Below the pieces are notes generated by a model that worked only from the letters and a program-made list of their open reading frames with translations, searched no databases and was not told where the DNA came from. Source: Luidia sarsii (lineage: Eukaryota; Echinodermata; Asteroidea; Paxillosida; Luidiidae). From it: a stretch of 64,000 nt of DNA. Each line of letters begins with the position of its first letter. The stretch's first letter is position 1. A program made the translations under genes and the position numbers. Shown in pieces: positions 23,401 to 36,400 of this stretch. The stretch spans positions 2,987,474-3,051,473 of the forward strand of contig OX465104.1 of the NCBI GenBank assembly GCA_949987565.1, written 5' to 3'.

Positions 23401-26400
23401 CGTTCCCGATTTAATTGATGCAACCGATCATTCAGCCTAACAAATTTAACCTTGACCAAAATCCACTTTCGGTTAGAAACTCGCTATACGCTAAAATACA
23501 TTTTGCTGAGAGTTCCAAATACTCCTCTTTTGGAAAAGTGAGTGTACCCTACGCATTTCACTAAAACCTATTAAATTGGGTATCATCTGAAAGAAAACAA
23601 GATTCTACAGAGGATGTAGGCGTTCCCGATTTAATTGATGCAACCGATCATTCAGCCTAACAAATTTAACCTTGACCAAAATCCACTTTCGGTCGAAATC
23701 TCGCTATACGCTAATATGCATTTTGCTGAGAACTAGAAATACTCCTCTTTTGGAAAAGTGAGTGTACCCTACGCATTCCATCTAAACCTATTAAATTGGG
23801 TATCATCTGAAAGAATACAAGATTCTACAGAGGATGTAGGCGTTCCCGATTTAATTGATGCAACCGATCATTCAGCCTAACAAATTTAACCTTGACCAAA
23901 ATCCACTTTCGGTCGAAATCTCGCTATACGCTAATATGCATTTTGCTGAGAGTTCCAAATACTCCTCTTTTGGAAAAGTGAGTGTACCCTACGCATTTCA
24001 CTAAAACCTATTAAATTGGGTATCATCTGAAAGAATACAAGATTCTACAGAGAATGTAGGCGTTCCCGATTTAATTGATGCAACCGATCATTCAGCCTAA
24101 CAAATTTAACAATGACCAAAATGAACTTTCGGTCGAAATCTCGCTATACGCTAATATGCATTTTGCTGAGAACTAGAAATACTCCTCTTTTGGAAAAGTG
24201 AGTGTACCCTACGCATTCCATCTAAACCTATTAAATTGGGTATCATCTGAAAGAATACAAGATTCTACAGAGGATGTAGGCGTTCCCGATTTAATTGATG
24301 CAACCGATCATTCAGCCTAACAAATTTAACCTTGACCAAAATCCACTTTCGGTCGAAATCTCGCTATACGCTATTAAGCATTTTGCTGAGAACTAGAAAT
24401 ACTCCTCTTTTGGAAAAGTGAGTGTACCCTACGCATTCCATTTAAACCTATTAAATTGGGTATCATCTGAAAGAATACAAGATTCTACAGAGGATGTTGG
24501 CGTTCCCGATTTAATTGATGCAACCGCTCATTCAGCCTAACAAATTTAACCTTGACCAAAATCCACTTTCGGTTAGAAACTCGCTATACGCTAAAATACA
24601 TTTTGCTGAGAGTTCCAAATACTCCTCTTTTGGAAAAGTGAGTGTACCCTACGCATTCCACTAAAACCTATTAAATTGGATATCATCTGAAAGAGTACAA
24701 AATTCTACAGAGGATGTAGGCGTTCTCGATTTAATTGATGCAACCGATCGTTCAGCCTAACACATTTAACCTTGACAAAAATCCACTTTCGGTCATAATC
24801 TCGCTATACGCTATTAAGCATTTTGCTGAGAACTAGAAATACTCCTCTTTTGGAAAAGTGAGTGTACCCTACGCATTCCATTTAAACCTATTAAATTGGG
24901 TATCATCTGAAAGAATACAAGATTCTACAGAGGATGTTGGCGTTCCCGATTTAATTGATGCAAGCGCTCATTCAGCCTAACAAATTTAACCTTGACCAAA
25001 ATCCACTTTCGGTTAGAAACTCGCTATACGCTAAAATACATTTTGCTGAGAGTTCCAAATACTCCTCGTTTGGAAAAGTGAGTGTACCCTACGCATTCCA
25101 CTAAAACCTATTAAATTGGATATCATCTGAAAGAGTACAAAATTCTACAGAGGATGTAGGCGTTCTCGATTTAATTGATGCAACCGATCGTTCAGCCTAA
25201 CAAATTTAACCTTGACCAAAATCCACTTTCGGTCAGAAACTCGCTATACGCTAATATGCATTTTGTTGAGAACTAGAAATACTCCTCTTTTGGAAAAGTG
25301 AGTGTACCCTACGCATTTCACTAAAACCTATTAAATTGGGTATCATCTGAAAGAATACAAGATTCTACAGAGGATGTAGGCGTTCCCGATTTAATTGTTG
25401 CAACCGATCATTCAGCCTAACAAATTTAACAATGACCGAAATCAACTTTCGGTCATAATCTCGCTATACGCTAATATACATTTTGCTGAGAGTTCCAAAT
25501 ACTCCTCTTTTGGAAAAGTGAGTGTACCCTACGCATTTCACTAAAACCTATTAAATTGGGTATCATCTGAAAGAATACAAGATTCTACAGAGGATGTAGG
25601 CGTTCCCGATTCAATTGATGCAACCGATCATTCAGCCTAACAAATTTAACCTTGACCAAAATCCACTTTCGGTCGAAATCTCGCTATACGCTAATAAGCA
25701 TTTTGCTGAGAACTAGAAATACTCCTCTTTTGGAAAAGTGAGTGTACCCTTCGCATTTCACTAAAACCTAATAAATTGGATATCATCTGAAAGAGTACTA
25801 AATTCTACAGAGGCTGTAGGCGTTCCCGAGTTCATTGATGCAACCATACTTTCAGCCTAACAAATTTAACCTTGACCAAAATCCACTTTCGGTCATAATC
25901 TCGCTATACGCTAATATGCATTTTGCTGAGAGTTCCAAATACTCCTCTTTTGGAAAAGTGAGTGTACCCTTCGCATTTCACTAAAACCTAATAAATTGGA
26001 TATCATGTGAAAGAGTACGAAATTCTACAGAGGCTGTAGGCGTTCCCGAGTTCATTGATGCAACCGATCATTCAGCCTAACAAATTTAACCTTGACCAAA
26101 ATCCTCTTTCGGTCATAATATCGCTATACGCTATTATGCATTTTGCTGAGAGTTCCAAATACTCCTCTTTTGGAAAAGTGAGTGTACCCTACGCATTCCA
26201 CTAAAACCTATTAAATTGGATATCATCTGAAAGAGTACAAAATTCTACAGAGGATGTAGGCGTTCTCGATTTAATTGATGCAACCGATCATTCAGCCTAA
26301 CACATTTAACCTTGACCAAAATCCACTTTCGGTCGAAATCTCGCTATACGCTAATAAGCATTTTGCTGAGAACTAGAAATACTCCTCTTTTGGAAAAGTG

Positions 26401-27997
26401 AGTGTACCCTACGCATTCCATCTAAACCTATTAAATTGGGTATCATCTGAAAGAGTACAAGATTCTACAGAGGATGTAGGCATTCCCGATTTAATTGATG
26501 CAACCGATCATTCAGCCTAACAAATTTAACCTTGACCAAAATCCACTTTCGGTCATAATCTCGCTATACGCTAATATACATTTTGCTGAGAGTTCCAAAT
26601 ACTCCTCTTTTGGAAAAGTGAGTGTACCCTACGCATTTCACTAAAACCTATTAAATTGGGTATCATCTGAAAGAAAACAAGATTCTACAGAGGATGTAGG
26701 CGTTCCCGATTTAATTGATGCAACCGATCATTCAGCCTAACAAATTTAACCTTGACCAAAATCCACTTTCGGTCGAAATCTCGCTATACGCTAATATGCA
26801 TTTTGCTGAGAACTAGAAATACTCCTCTTTTGGAAAAGTGAGTGTACCCTACGCATTCCATCTAAACCTATTAAATTGGGTATCATCTGAAAGAATACAA
26901 GATTCTACAGAGGATGTAGGCGTTCCCGATTTAATTGATGCAACCGATCATTCAGCCTAACAAATTTAACCTTGACCAAAATCCACTTTCGGTCGAAATC
27001 TCGCTATACGCTATTAAGCATTTTGCTGAGAACTAGAAATACTCCTCTTTTGGAAAAGTGAGTGTACCCTACGCATTCCATTTAAACCTATTAAATTGGG
27101 TATCATCTGAAAGAGTACAAGATTCTACAGAGGATGTAGGCATTCCCGATTTAATTGATGCAACCGATCATTCAGCCTAACAAATTTAACCTTGACCAAA
27201 ATCCACTTTCGGTCATAATCTCGCTATACGCTAATATGCATTTTGCTGAGAGTTCCAAATACTCCTCTTTTGGAAAAGTGAGTGTACCCTTCGCATTTCA
27301 CTAAAACCTAATAAATTGGATATCATCTGAAAGAGTACTAAATTCTACAGAGGCTGTAGGCGTTCCCGAGTTCATTGATGCAACCATACTTTCAGCCTAA
27401 CAAATTTAACCTTGACCAAAATCCACTTTCGGTCATAATCTCGCTATACGCTAATATGCATTTTGCTGAGAGTTCCAAATACTCCTCTTTTGGAAAAGTG
27501 AGTGTACCCTTCGCATTTCACTAAAACCTAATAAATTGGATATCATCTGAAAGAGTACAAAATTCTACAGAGGATGTAGGCGTTCCCGAGTTCATTGGTG
27601 CAACCATACTTTCAGCCTAACAAATTTAACAAGGACCGAAATCCACTTTCGTTCAGAAACTCGCTATACGCTAATATGCATTTTGTTGAGTACTAGAAAT
27701 ACTCCTCTTTTGGAAAAGTGAGGGTACCCTTCGCATTTCACTAAAACCTATTAAATTTGATATCATCTGAAAGAGTACAAGATTCTGCAGAGGATGTAGG
27801 TGTTCCCGAGTTCATTAGTGCAACCATTCTTTCAGCCTAACAAATTTAACAAGGACCGAAATCCACTTTCGTTCAGAAACTCGCTATACACTAATATGCA
27901 TTTTGCTGAGAGTTCGAAATACATGTACTCCTCTTTTGGAAAAGTTAGTGTACCCTACGCATTCCACTGAAACCTATTAAATTAGATATCATCTGAC
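20437..27997 (+). repeat. 220-bp satellite, left array, about 34 units
   Basis: Monomers of 220 bp (one starts at the TACTCCTCTT at 20441, the next at 20661). Conserved strings are GAAAAGTGAGTGTACCC, AAACCTATTAAATTGG, TTCTACAGAGGATGTAGG and ATTCAGCCTAACAAATTTAA. A five-unit, 1100-bp higher-order period is visible. Inner units (after about 25.4 kb) are more diverged. Confidence 0.97.
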
Positions 27998-28559
27998 AAC
28001 TAATTTAACATTGACGTATAGGCAATTGACAAAAAGAACAACTTTGACTTCACTCTCGGTCAAAAACTATTTCATTTTTTAATGGCCCCTGTGCACCATT
28101 GTTCATAATAACATTGATACTCCAAATTGCCTATATCCACTTTGGTATATTCTATATAATGTTGTGAGTCAACCAATTGACAACATGTTTGACAACATTG
28201 ACAACATACTTGTTTTCCAAAAAATAATCCAAAAACAGCCAAACAGCCAGAGGAGTGTGATCAGCATTGTGTTACAGAGAATTTATTGTTCGGCAATTGA
28301 ACACGCACAACCTTGCGAATTTTATCCGATGGGTCGAAGGTTTCCGCATGGGTATACTCTCAAACAATAATCCCACTTGACTAATATATTGTTTATTCTC
28401 ACGGCTATACCAACAACACCTGTGGCAGGTATAATCATGGAGGAATATAGGCCCTACGCAATAAACAGCTTGTGACGGAAGCCGCAAACCCGCCTTAATT
28501 ATTGGCAGGCACCAACGTCTTAATCCCAAAGACGAGCTACCAACAGGGAAATGGAGGGG

Positions 28560-28925
28560 GGCGTCTGATAGACGTGAGTCAAAAACTCATTACTGTATAC
28601 GCTTCTAGTCATTTTCTTGACAACACAAAATACTCCTCATTTGGAAAAGTAACTGTACCCTCGGCATTTGATTAAAAACCATGGAATATGGTACCACCTC
28701 AAAGAGTACGTAATTCTATAGAGGATATTGCTCATCCCGACTTTTCTAGTTTAGCCGATCTTCCAGCCTGCATGACAAATTTAACCGAAATTTAACCAAA
28801 TTAACCGAAATTCACTATTGGTCAGAAACTCATTATACGCTGCTAGTCATTATCTTGTACTGATGACGACCCCAAATACTCCTCGTTTGGAAACGTGACA
28901 GTACCGTTTGACTTAAATGGTTAGC
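28560..28925 (+). repeat. Diverged satellite monomers
   Basis: AATACTCCTCATTTGGAAAAG and later CCAAATACTCCTCGTTTGGAA occur in left-array orientation with only patchy similarity between. They mark an old inner edge of the array. Confidence 0.8.
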
Positions 28926-29230
28926 ACATGTTTTATTTCGTCTAGTAACCATCGTGGTCGGTTTTAACCCACTTTATTATACCGTCATGTTGTTTATACT
29001 GTATTTGTATAGCCTATGCACATTTTAGATGTGCTGTTTCATTTAAATTTACAGGAAGTCCTCAAGAACCAAGAAAAACACTCCATACTCCAAGAAAAAC
29101 ACTCCATTTTGCATGTTTGAGTTGCATCAATCGACATTGTTATTCGCATATGTTAAAATATACACGGCATCACTCACTACTGAAATTACAAAAAAAGATG
29201 AGACTTAAGGCTTTGCATGGCGGGTGAATC

Positions 29231-29478
29231 AATATAGGAAGGTTTGCGGTGAACACCATGTATCAGGTCTCTTAAAGGAAGAGGTATGGTTCTGAAAAGA
29301 ACCTGAGGGTAACTCGACGTTTCGACCAGTATGCTCTGGCCGTCATCAGGTCATCATCTCCTGATGACGGCCAGAGCATACTGGTCGAAACGTCGAGTTA
29401 CCCTCAGGTTCTTTTCAGAACCATACCTCTTCCTTTAAGAGACCTGATACATGGTGTTCACGCAAACCTTCCTATATT
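29231..29478. mobile_element. Near-perfect foldback MITE with hammerhead-like core
   Basis: Arms 29231-29350 and 29360-29478 are almost exact reverse complements around a 9-bp centre. Ends are AATATAGGAAGGTTTGCGG and its inverse. The inner arm reads CCTGATGACGGCCAGAGCAT, then ACTGGTCGAAACGTCGAG. No ORF. Confidence 0.92.
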
Positions 29479-29689
29479 AAAAAGATCAACTTCACTCCTG
29501 TAATAAATATACTCTCTAAAAACTTTATGATAAAAGTGGCAAAGAAAACCACGATTCGACCGGATTTTGGACCCAGAACGCAAAATCGACAGTTCTCGGG
29601 TTGAAATCACGATCCAGTCTCAGTTTTCTTTACCAATTTTCAAAATTAAGCAAACAGAGGAAAAACTTACTGAGAACTTTTACACAAAT

Positions 29690-29865
29690 CTTAAAATTTA
29701 GTGGGCCCGACGTTCCTTTCCTAGCAGGACCTTTCTAGCAGGACCTTTCTCACTCTGCCTTTAAGAAAGGTCCTGCTAGGATCAAAACGTCAGGCCCACT
29801 AAATTTTAAGATTTGCATTTTGGTAATTTTAGTCAGTAAGCAGTTTGCAACATTTTTGTATACAG
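29690..29865. mobile_element. Family-C foldback MITE
   Basis: AGTGGGCCCGACGTTC with TCCTAGCAGGACC on the left, and GGTCCTGCTAGGATCAAAAC with GTCAGGCCCACT on the right, around a short centre. Other copies or halves: 15630-15760, 45060-45940, 50790-50840, 51475-51540 and 54260-54360. Confidence 0.8.
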
Positions 29866-30408
29866 TATAACTTTTAAACAAATTTAAAAATTGACGAAGA
29901 AAACTTTAACTGGACCGTGATTTTAACCCAAGACCTCTGCATTAGCGTAGGCCTACGTTAATCCAGAGGTATCGAGTTCAAGTCACGGTCCAGTCAATTT
30001 ATTCTTTGCCAATTTTTTAACATTTCTTAATTGTTTAAAACTTGTTATTTCTTGTCTTTATTTGTTTTACGCGGTCTTCTTTATTCAACAACAAATACAA
30101 TATACACATGCACCATACAATGAGATATATGTTACAGTAAAGCAATTTATACACATAAAAAAATCAATACATGCACCCGGTATACTGTATGTTTGACTGA
30201 CTGAATTTCCCTTGTATTGCTTGTGGTGGTCGCCAGATACGAAAACCCATAAAACCACAACAATATCTCATTTTGTTTTGGGGAAAAGTATGCCTGACCT
30301 GTGCATACCACCGCTCTCAGGCCAGCTAAACAATAGTAGGAGGGAAATCCTTTCGATTACAAACATATGGGACAATTGAACGAATGAAGGTGAGACAAAA
30401 AACATGGA

Positions 30409-33400
30409 AACCAACAGTATTTGGAACTCTCAGCAAAATGCATATAATAGCGAGATTATGACCGAAAGTTGATTTCGGTCACTGTTAAATTTGTTAGGCT
30501 GAAAGTATGGTTGCACCACTGAACTCGGGAACGCCTACAGGCTCGGTAGAATATTTTACTCTTTCAGATGATATCCAATTTAATAGGTTTTAGTGAAATG
30601 CGAAGGGTACACTCACTTTTCCAAAAGAGGAGTATTTGGAACTCTCAGCAAAATGTATATTAGCGTATAGCGAGATTATGACCGAAAGTTGATTTCGGTC
30701 ATTGTTAAATTTGTTAGGCTGAATGATCGGTTGCAACAATTAAATCGGGAACGCCTACATCCTCTGTAGAATCTTGTATTCCTTCAGATGATACCCAATT
30801 TAATAGGTTTAGATGGAATGCGTAGGGTACACTCACTTTTCCAAAAGAGGAGTATTTGGAACTTTCAGCAAAATGCATATTAGCGTTAGCGAGATTTCGA
30901 CCGAAAGTGGATTTTGGTCAAGGTTAAATTTGTTAGGCTGAAAGTATGGTTGCACCAATGAACTCGGGAATGCCTACATCCTCTGTAGAATTTTGTACTC
31001 TTTCAGATGATATCCAATTTATTAGGTTTCAGTGAAATGCGAAGGGTACACTCACTTTTCCAAAAGAGGAGTCTTTGGAACTCTCAGCAAAATGCATAAT
31101 AGCGTATAGCGAGATTTCGACCGAAAGTGGATTTTGGTCAAGGTTAAATTTGTTAGGCTGAATGATCGGTTGCATCAATTAAATCGGGAACGCCTACATC
31201 CTCTGTAGAATCTTGTATTCTTTCAGATGATACCCAATTTAATAGGTTTTAGTGAAATGCGTAGGGTACACTCACTTTTCCAAAAGAGGAGTATTTGGAA
31301 CTCTCAGCAAAATGACTATTAGCGTTAGCGAGATTTCGACCGAAAGTGGATTTTGGTCAAGGTTAAATTTGTTAGGCTGAAAGTATGGTTGCACCAATGA
31401 ACTCGGGAACGCCTACATCCTCTGTAGAATTTTGTACTCTTTCAGATGATATCCAATTTATTAGGTTTCAGTGAAATGCGAAGGGTACACTAACTTTTCC
31501 AAAAGAGGAGTATTTGGAACTCTCAGCAAAATGTATATTAGCGTATAGCGAGATTATGACCGAAAGTTGATTTCGGTCATTGTTAAATTTGTTAGGCTGA
31601 ATGATCGGTTGCAACAATTAAATCGGGAACGCCTACATCCTCTGTAGAATCTTGTATTCTTTCAGATGATACCCAATTTAATAGGTTTAGATGGAATGCG
31701 TAGGGTACACTCACTTTTCCAAAAGAGGAGTATTTCTAGTTCTCAACAAAATGCATATTAGCGTTAGCGAGATTTCGACCGAAAGTGGATTTTGGTCAAG
31801 GTTAAATTTGTTAGGCTGAAAGTATGGTTGCACCAATGAACTCGGGAATGCCTACATCCTCTGAAGAATTTCGTACTCTTTCACATGATATCCAATTTAA
31901 TTGGTTTTAGTGAAATGCGTAGGGTACACTCACTTTTCCAAAAGAGGAGTATTTGGAACTCTCAGGAAAATGTATATTAGCGTGTAGCGAGATTATGACC
32001 GAAAGTTGATTTCGGTCATTGTTAAATTTGTTAGGCTGAATGATCGGTTGCACCAATTAAATTGGGAACGCCTACATCCTCTGTAGAATTTTGTACTCTT
32101 TCAGATGATATCCAATTTAATTGGTTTTAGTGGAATGCGTAGGGTACACTCACTTTTCCAAAAGAGGAGTATTTCTAGTTCTCAGCAAAATGCATATTAG
32201 CGTATAGCGAGATTTCGACCGAAAGTGGATTTTGGTCAGGGTTAAATTTGTTAGGCTGAATGATCGGTTGCATCAATTAAATCGGGAACGCCTACATCCT
32301 CTGTAGAATCTTGTATTCTTTCAGATGATACCCAATTTAATAGGTTTAGGTGGAATGCGTAGGGTACACTCACTTTTCCAAAAGAGGAGTATTTGGAACT
32401 CTCAGGAAAATGTATATTAGCGTGTAGCGAGAATATGACCGAAAGTTGATTTCGGTCATTGTTAAATTTGTTAGGCTGAATGATCGGTTGCACCAATTAA
32501 ATTGGGAACGCCTACATCCTCTGTAGAATTTTGTACTCTTTCAGATGATATCCAATTTATTAGGTTTTAGTGAAATGCGAAGGGTACACTCACTTTTCCA
32601 AAAGAGGAGTATTTGGAACTTTCAGCAAAATGCATATTAGCGTTAGCGAGATTTCGACCGAAAGTGGATTTTGGTCAAGGTTAAATTTGTTAGGCTGAAA
32701 GTATGGTTGCACCAATGAACTCGGGAACGCCTACATCCTCTGTAGAATTTTGTACTCTTTCAGATGATATCCAATTTAATTGGTTTTAGTGGAATGCGTA
32801 GGGTACACTCACTTTTCCAAAAGAGGAGTATTTGGAACTCTCAGCAAAATGTATATTAGCGTATAGCGAGATTTCGACCGAAAGTGGATTTTGGTCAAGG
32901 TTAAATTTGTTAGGCTGAATGATCGGTTGCATCAATTAAATCGGGAACGCCTACATCCTCTGTAGAATCTTGTATTCTTTCAGATGATACCCAATTTAAT
33001 AGGTTTAGGTGGAATGCGTAGGGTACACTCACTTTTCCAAAAGAGGAGTATTTGGAACTCTCAGGAAAATGTATATTAGCGTGTAGCGAGATTATGACCG
33101 AAAGTTGATTTCGGTCATTGTTAAATTTGTTAGGCTGAATGATCGGTTGCACCAATTAAATTGGGAACGCCTACATCCTCTGTAGAATTTTGTACTCTTT
33201 CAGATGATATCCAATTTAATTGGTTTTAGTGGAATGCGTAGGGTACACTCACTTTTCCAAAAGAGGAGTATTTCTAGTTCTCAGCAAAATGCATATTAGC
33301 GTATAGCGAGATTTCGACCGAAAGTGGATTTTGGTCAAGGTTAAATTTGTTAGGCTGAATGATCGGTTGCATCAATTAAATCGGGAACGCCTACATCCTC

Positions 33401-36400
33401 TGTAGAATCTTGTATTCTTTCAGATGATACCCAATTTAATAGGTTTAGGTGGAATGCGTAGGGTACACTCACTTTTCCAAAAGAGGAGTATTTGGAACTC
33501 TCAGGAAAATGTATATTAGCGTGTAGCGAGATTATGACCGAAAGTTGATTTCGGTCATTGTTAAATTTGTTAGGCTGAATGATCGGTTGCACCAATTAAA
33601 TTGGGAACGCCTACATCCTCTGTAGAATTTTGTACTCTTTCAGATGATATCCAATTTAATTGGTTTTAGTGGAATGCGTAGGGTACACTTACTTTTCCAA
33701 AAGAGGAGTATTTCTAGTTCTCAGCAAAATGCATATTAGCGTATAGCGAGATTTCGACCGAAAGTGGATTTTGGTCAAGGTTAAATTTGTTAGGCTGAAT
33801 GATCGGTTGCATCAATTAAATCGGGAACGCCTACATCCTCTGTAGAATCTTGTATTCTTTCAGATGATACCCAATTTAATAGGTTTAGGTGGAATGCGTA
33901 GGGTACACTCACTTTTCCAAAAGAGGAGTATTTGGAACTCTCAGGAAAATGTATATTAGCGTGTAGCGAGATTATGACCGAAAGTTGATTTCGGTCATTG
34001 TTAAATTTGTTAGGCTGAATGATCGGTTGCACCAATTAAATTGGGAACGCCTACATCCTCTGTAGAATTTTGTACTCTTTCAGATGATATCCAATTTAAG
34101 TGGTTTTAGTGGAATGCGTAGGGTACACTCACTTTTCCAAAAGAGGAGTATTTGGAACTCTCAGCAAAATGTATATTAGCGTATAGCGAGATTATTACCG
34201 AAAGTGGATTTCGGTCATTGTTAAATTTGTTAGGCTGAATGATCGGTTGCATCAATTAAATCGGGAACGCCTACATCCTCTGTAGAATTTTGTACTCTTT
34301 CAGATGATATCCAATTTATTAGGTTTAGGTGGAATGCGTAGGGTACACTTACTTTTCCAAAAGAGGAGTATTTCTAGTTCTCAGCAAAATGCATATTAGC
34401 GTATAGCGAGATTTCGACCGAAAGTGGATTTTGGTCAAGGTTAAATTTGTTAGGCTGAATGATCGGTTGCATCAATTAAATCGGGAACGCCTACATCCTC
34501 TGTAGAATCTTGTATTCTTTCAGATGATACCCAATTTAATAGGTTTAGGTGGAATGCGTAGGGTACACTCACTTTTCCAAAAGAGGAGTATTTGGAACTC
34601 TCAGGAAAATGTATATTAGCGTGTAGCGAGATTATGACCGAAAGTTGATTTCGGTCATTGTTAAATTTGTTAGGCTGAATGATCGGTTGCACCAATTAAA
34701 TTGGGAACGCCTACATCCTCTGTAGAATTTTGTACTCTTTCAGATGATATCCAATTTAATTGGTTTTAGTGGAATGCGTAGGGTACACTCACTTTTCCAA
34801 AAGAGGAGTATTTGGAACTCTCAGCAAAATGTATATTAGCGTATAGCGAGATTTCGACCGAAAGTGGATTTTGGTCAAGGTTAAATTTGTTAGGCTGAAT
34901 GATCGGTTGCATCAATTAAATCGGGAACGCCTACATCCTCTGTAGAATCTTGTATTCTTTCAGATGATATCCAATTTAATAGGTTTAGGTGGAATGCGTA
35001 GGGTACACTCACTTTTCCAAAAGAGGAGTATTTGGAACTCTCAGGAAAATGTATATTAGCGTGTAGCGAGATTATGACCGAAAGTTGATTTCGGTCATTG
35101 TTAAATTTGTTAGGCTGAATGATCGGTTGCACCAATTAAATTGGGAACGCCTACATCCTCTGTAGAATTTTGTACTCTTTCAGATGATATCCAATTTATT
35201 AGGTTTAGGTGGAATGCGTAGGGTACACTTACTTTTCCAAAAGAGGAGTATTTCTAGTTCTCAGCAAAATGCATATTAGCGTATAGCGAGATTTCGACCG
35301 AAAGTGGATTTTGGTCAAGGTTAAATTTGTTAGGCTGAATGATCGGTTGCATCAATTAAATCGGGAACGCCTACATCCTCTGTAGAATCTTGTATTCTTT
35401 CAGATGATACCCAATTTAATAGGTTTAGGTGGAATGCGTAGGGTACACTCACTTTTCCAAAAGAGGAGTATTTGGAACTCTCAGGAAAATGTATATTAGC
35501 GTGTAGCGAGATTATGACCGAAAGTTGATTTCGGTCATTGTTAAATTTGTTAGGCTGAATGATCGGTTGCACCAATTAAATTGGGAACGCCTACATCCTC
35601 TGTAGAATTTTGTACTCTTTCAGATGATATCCAATTTAATTGGTTTTAGTGGAATGCGTAGGGTACACTCACTTTTCCAAAAGAGGAGTATTTGGAACTC
35701 TCAGCAAAATGTATATTAGCGTATAGCGAGATTATTACCGAAAGTGGATTTCGGTCATTGTTAAATTTGTTAGGCTGAATGATCGGTTGCATCAATTAAA
35801 TCGGGAACGCCTACATCCTCTGTAGAATCTTGTATTCTTTCAGATGATACCCAATTTAATAGGTTTAGGTGGAATGCGTAGGGTACACTCACTTTTCCAA
35901 AAGAGGAGTATTTGGAACTCTCAGGAAAATGTATATTAGCGTGTAGCGAGATTATGACCGAAAGTTGATTTCGGTCATTGTTAAATTTGTTAGGCTGAAT
36001 GATCGGTTGCATCAATTAAATCGGGAACGCCTACATCCTCTGTAGAATTTTGTATTCTTTCAGATGATATCCAATTTAATTGGTTTTAGTGGAATGCGTA
36101 GGGTACACTCACTTTTCCAAAAGAGGAGTATTTGGAACTCTCAGCAAAATGTATATTAGCGTATAGCGAGATTATTACCGAAAGTGGATTTCGGTCATTG
36201 TTAAATTTGTTAGGCTGAATGATCGGTTGCATCAATTAAATCGGGAACGCCTACATCCTCTGTAGAATTTTGTACTCTTTCAGATGATATCCAATTTATT
36301 AGGTTTAGGTGGAATGCGTAGGGTACACTTACTTTTCCAAAAGAGGAGTATTTCTAGTTCTCAGCAAAATGCATATTAGCGTATAGCGAGATTTCGACCG

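Larger units (their letters stand above)
27998..30408. other. Spacer between the two satellite arrays
   Basis: Holds strongly diverged satellite monomers (28560-28925), a foldback MITE (29231-29478), a family-C MITE (29690-29865) and SINE-B copies (29545-29640 and 29930-30030). The remainder, including ORFs near 28164-28529, shows no recognisable gene. Confidence 0.75.
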
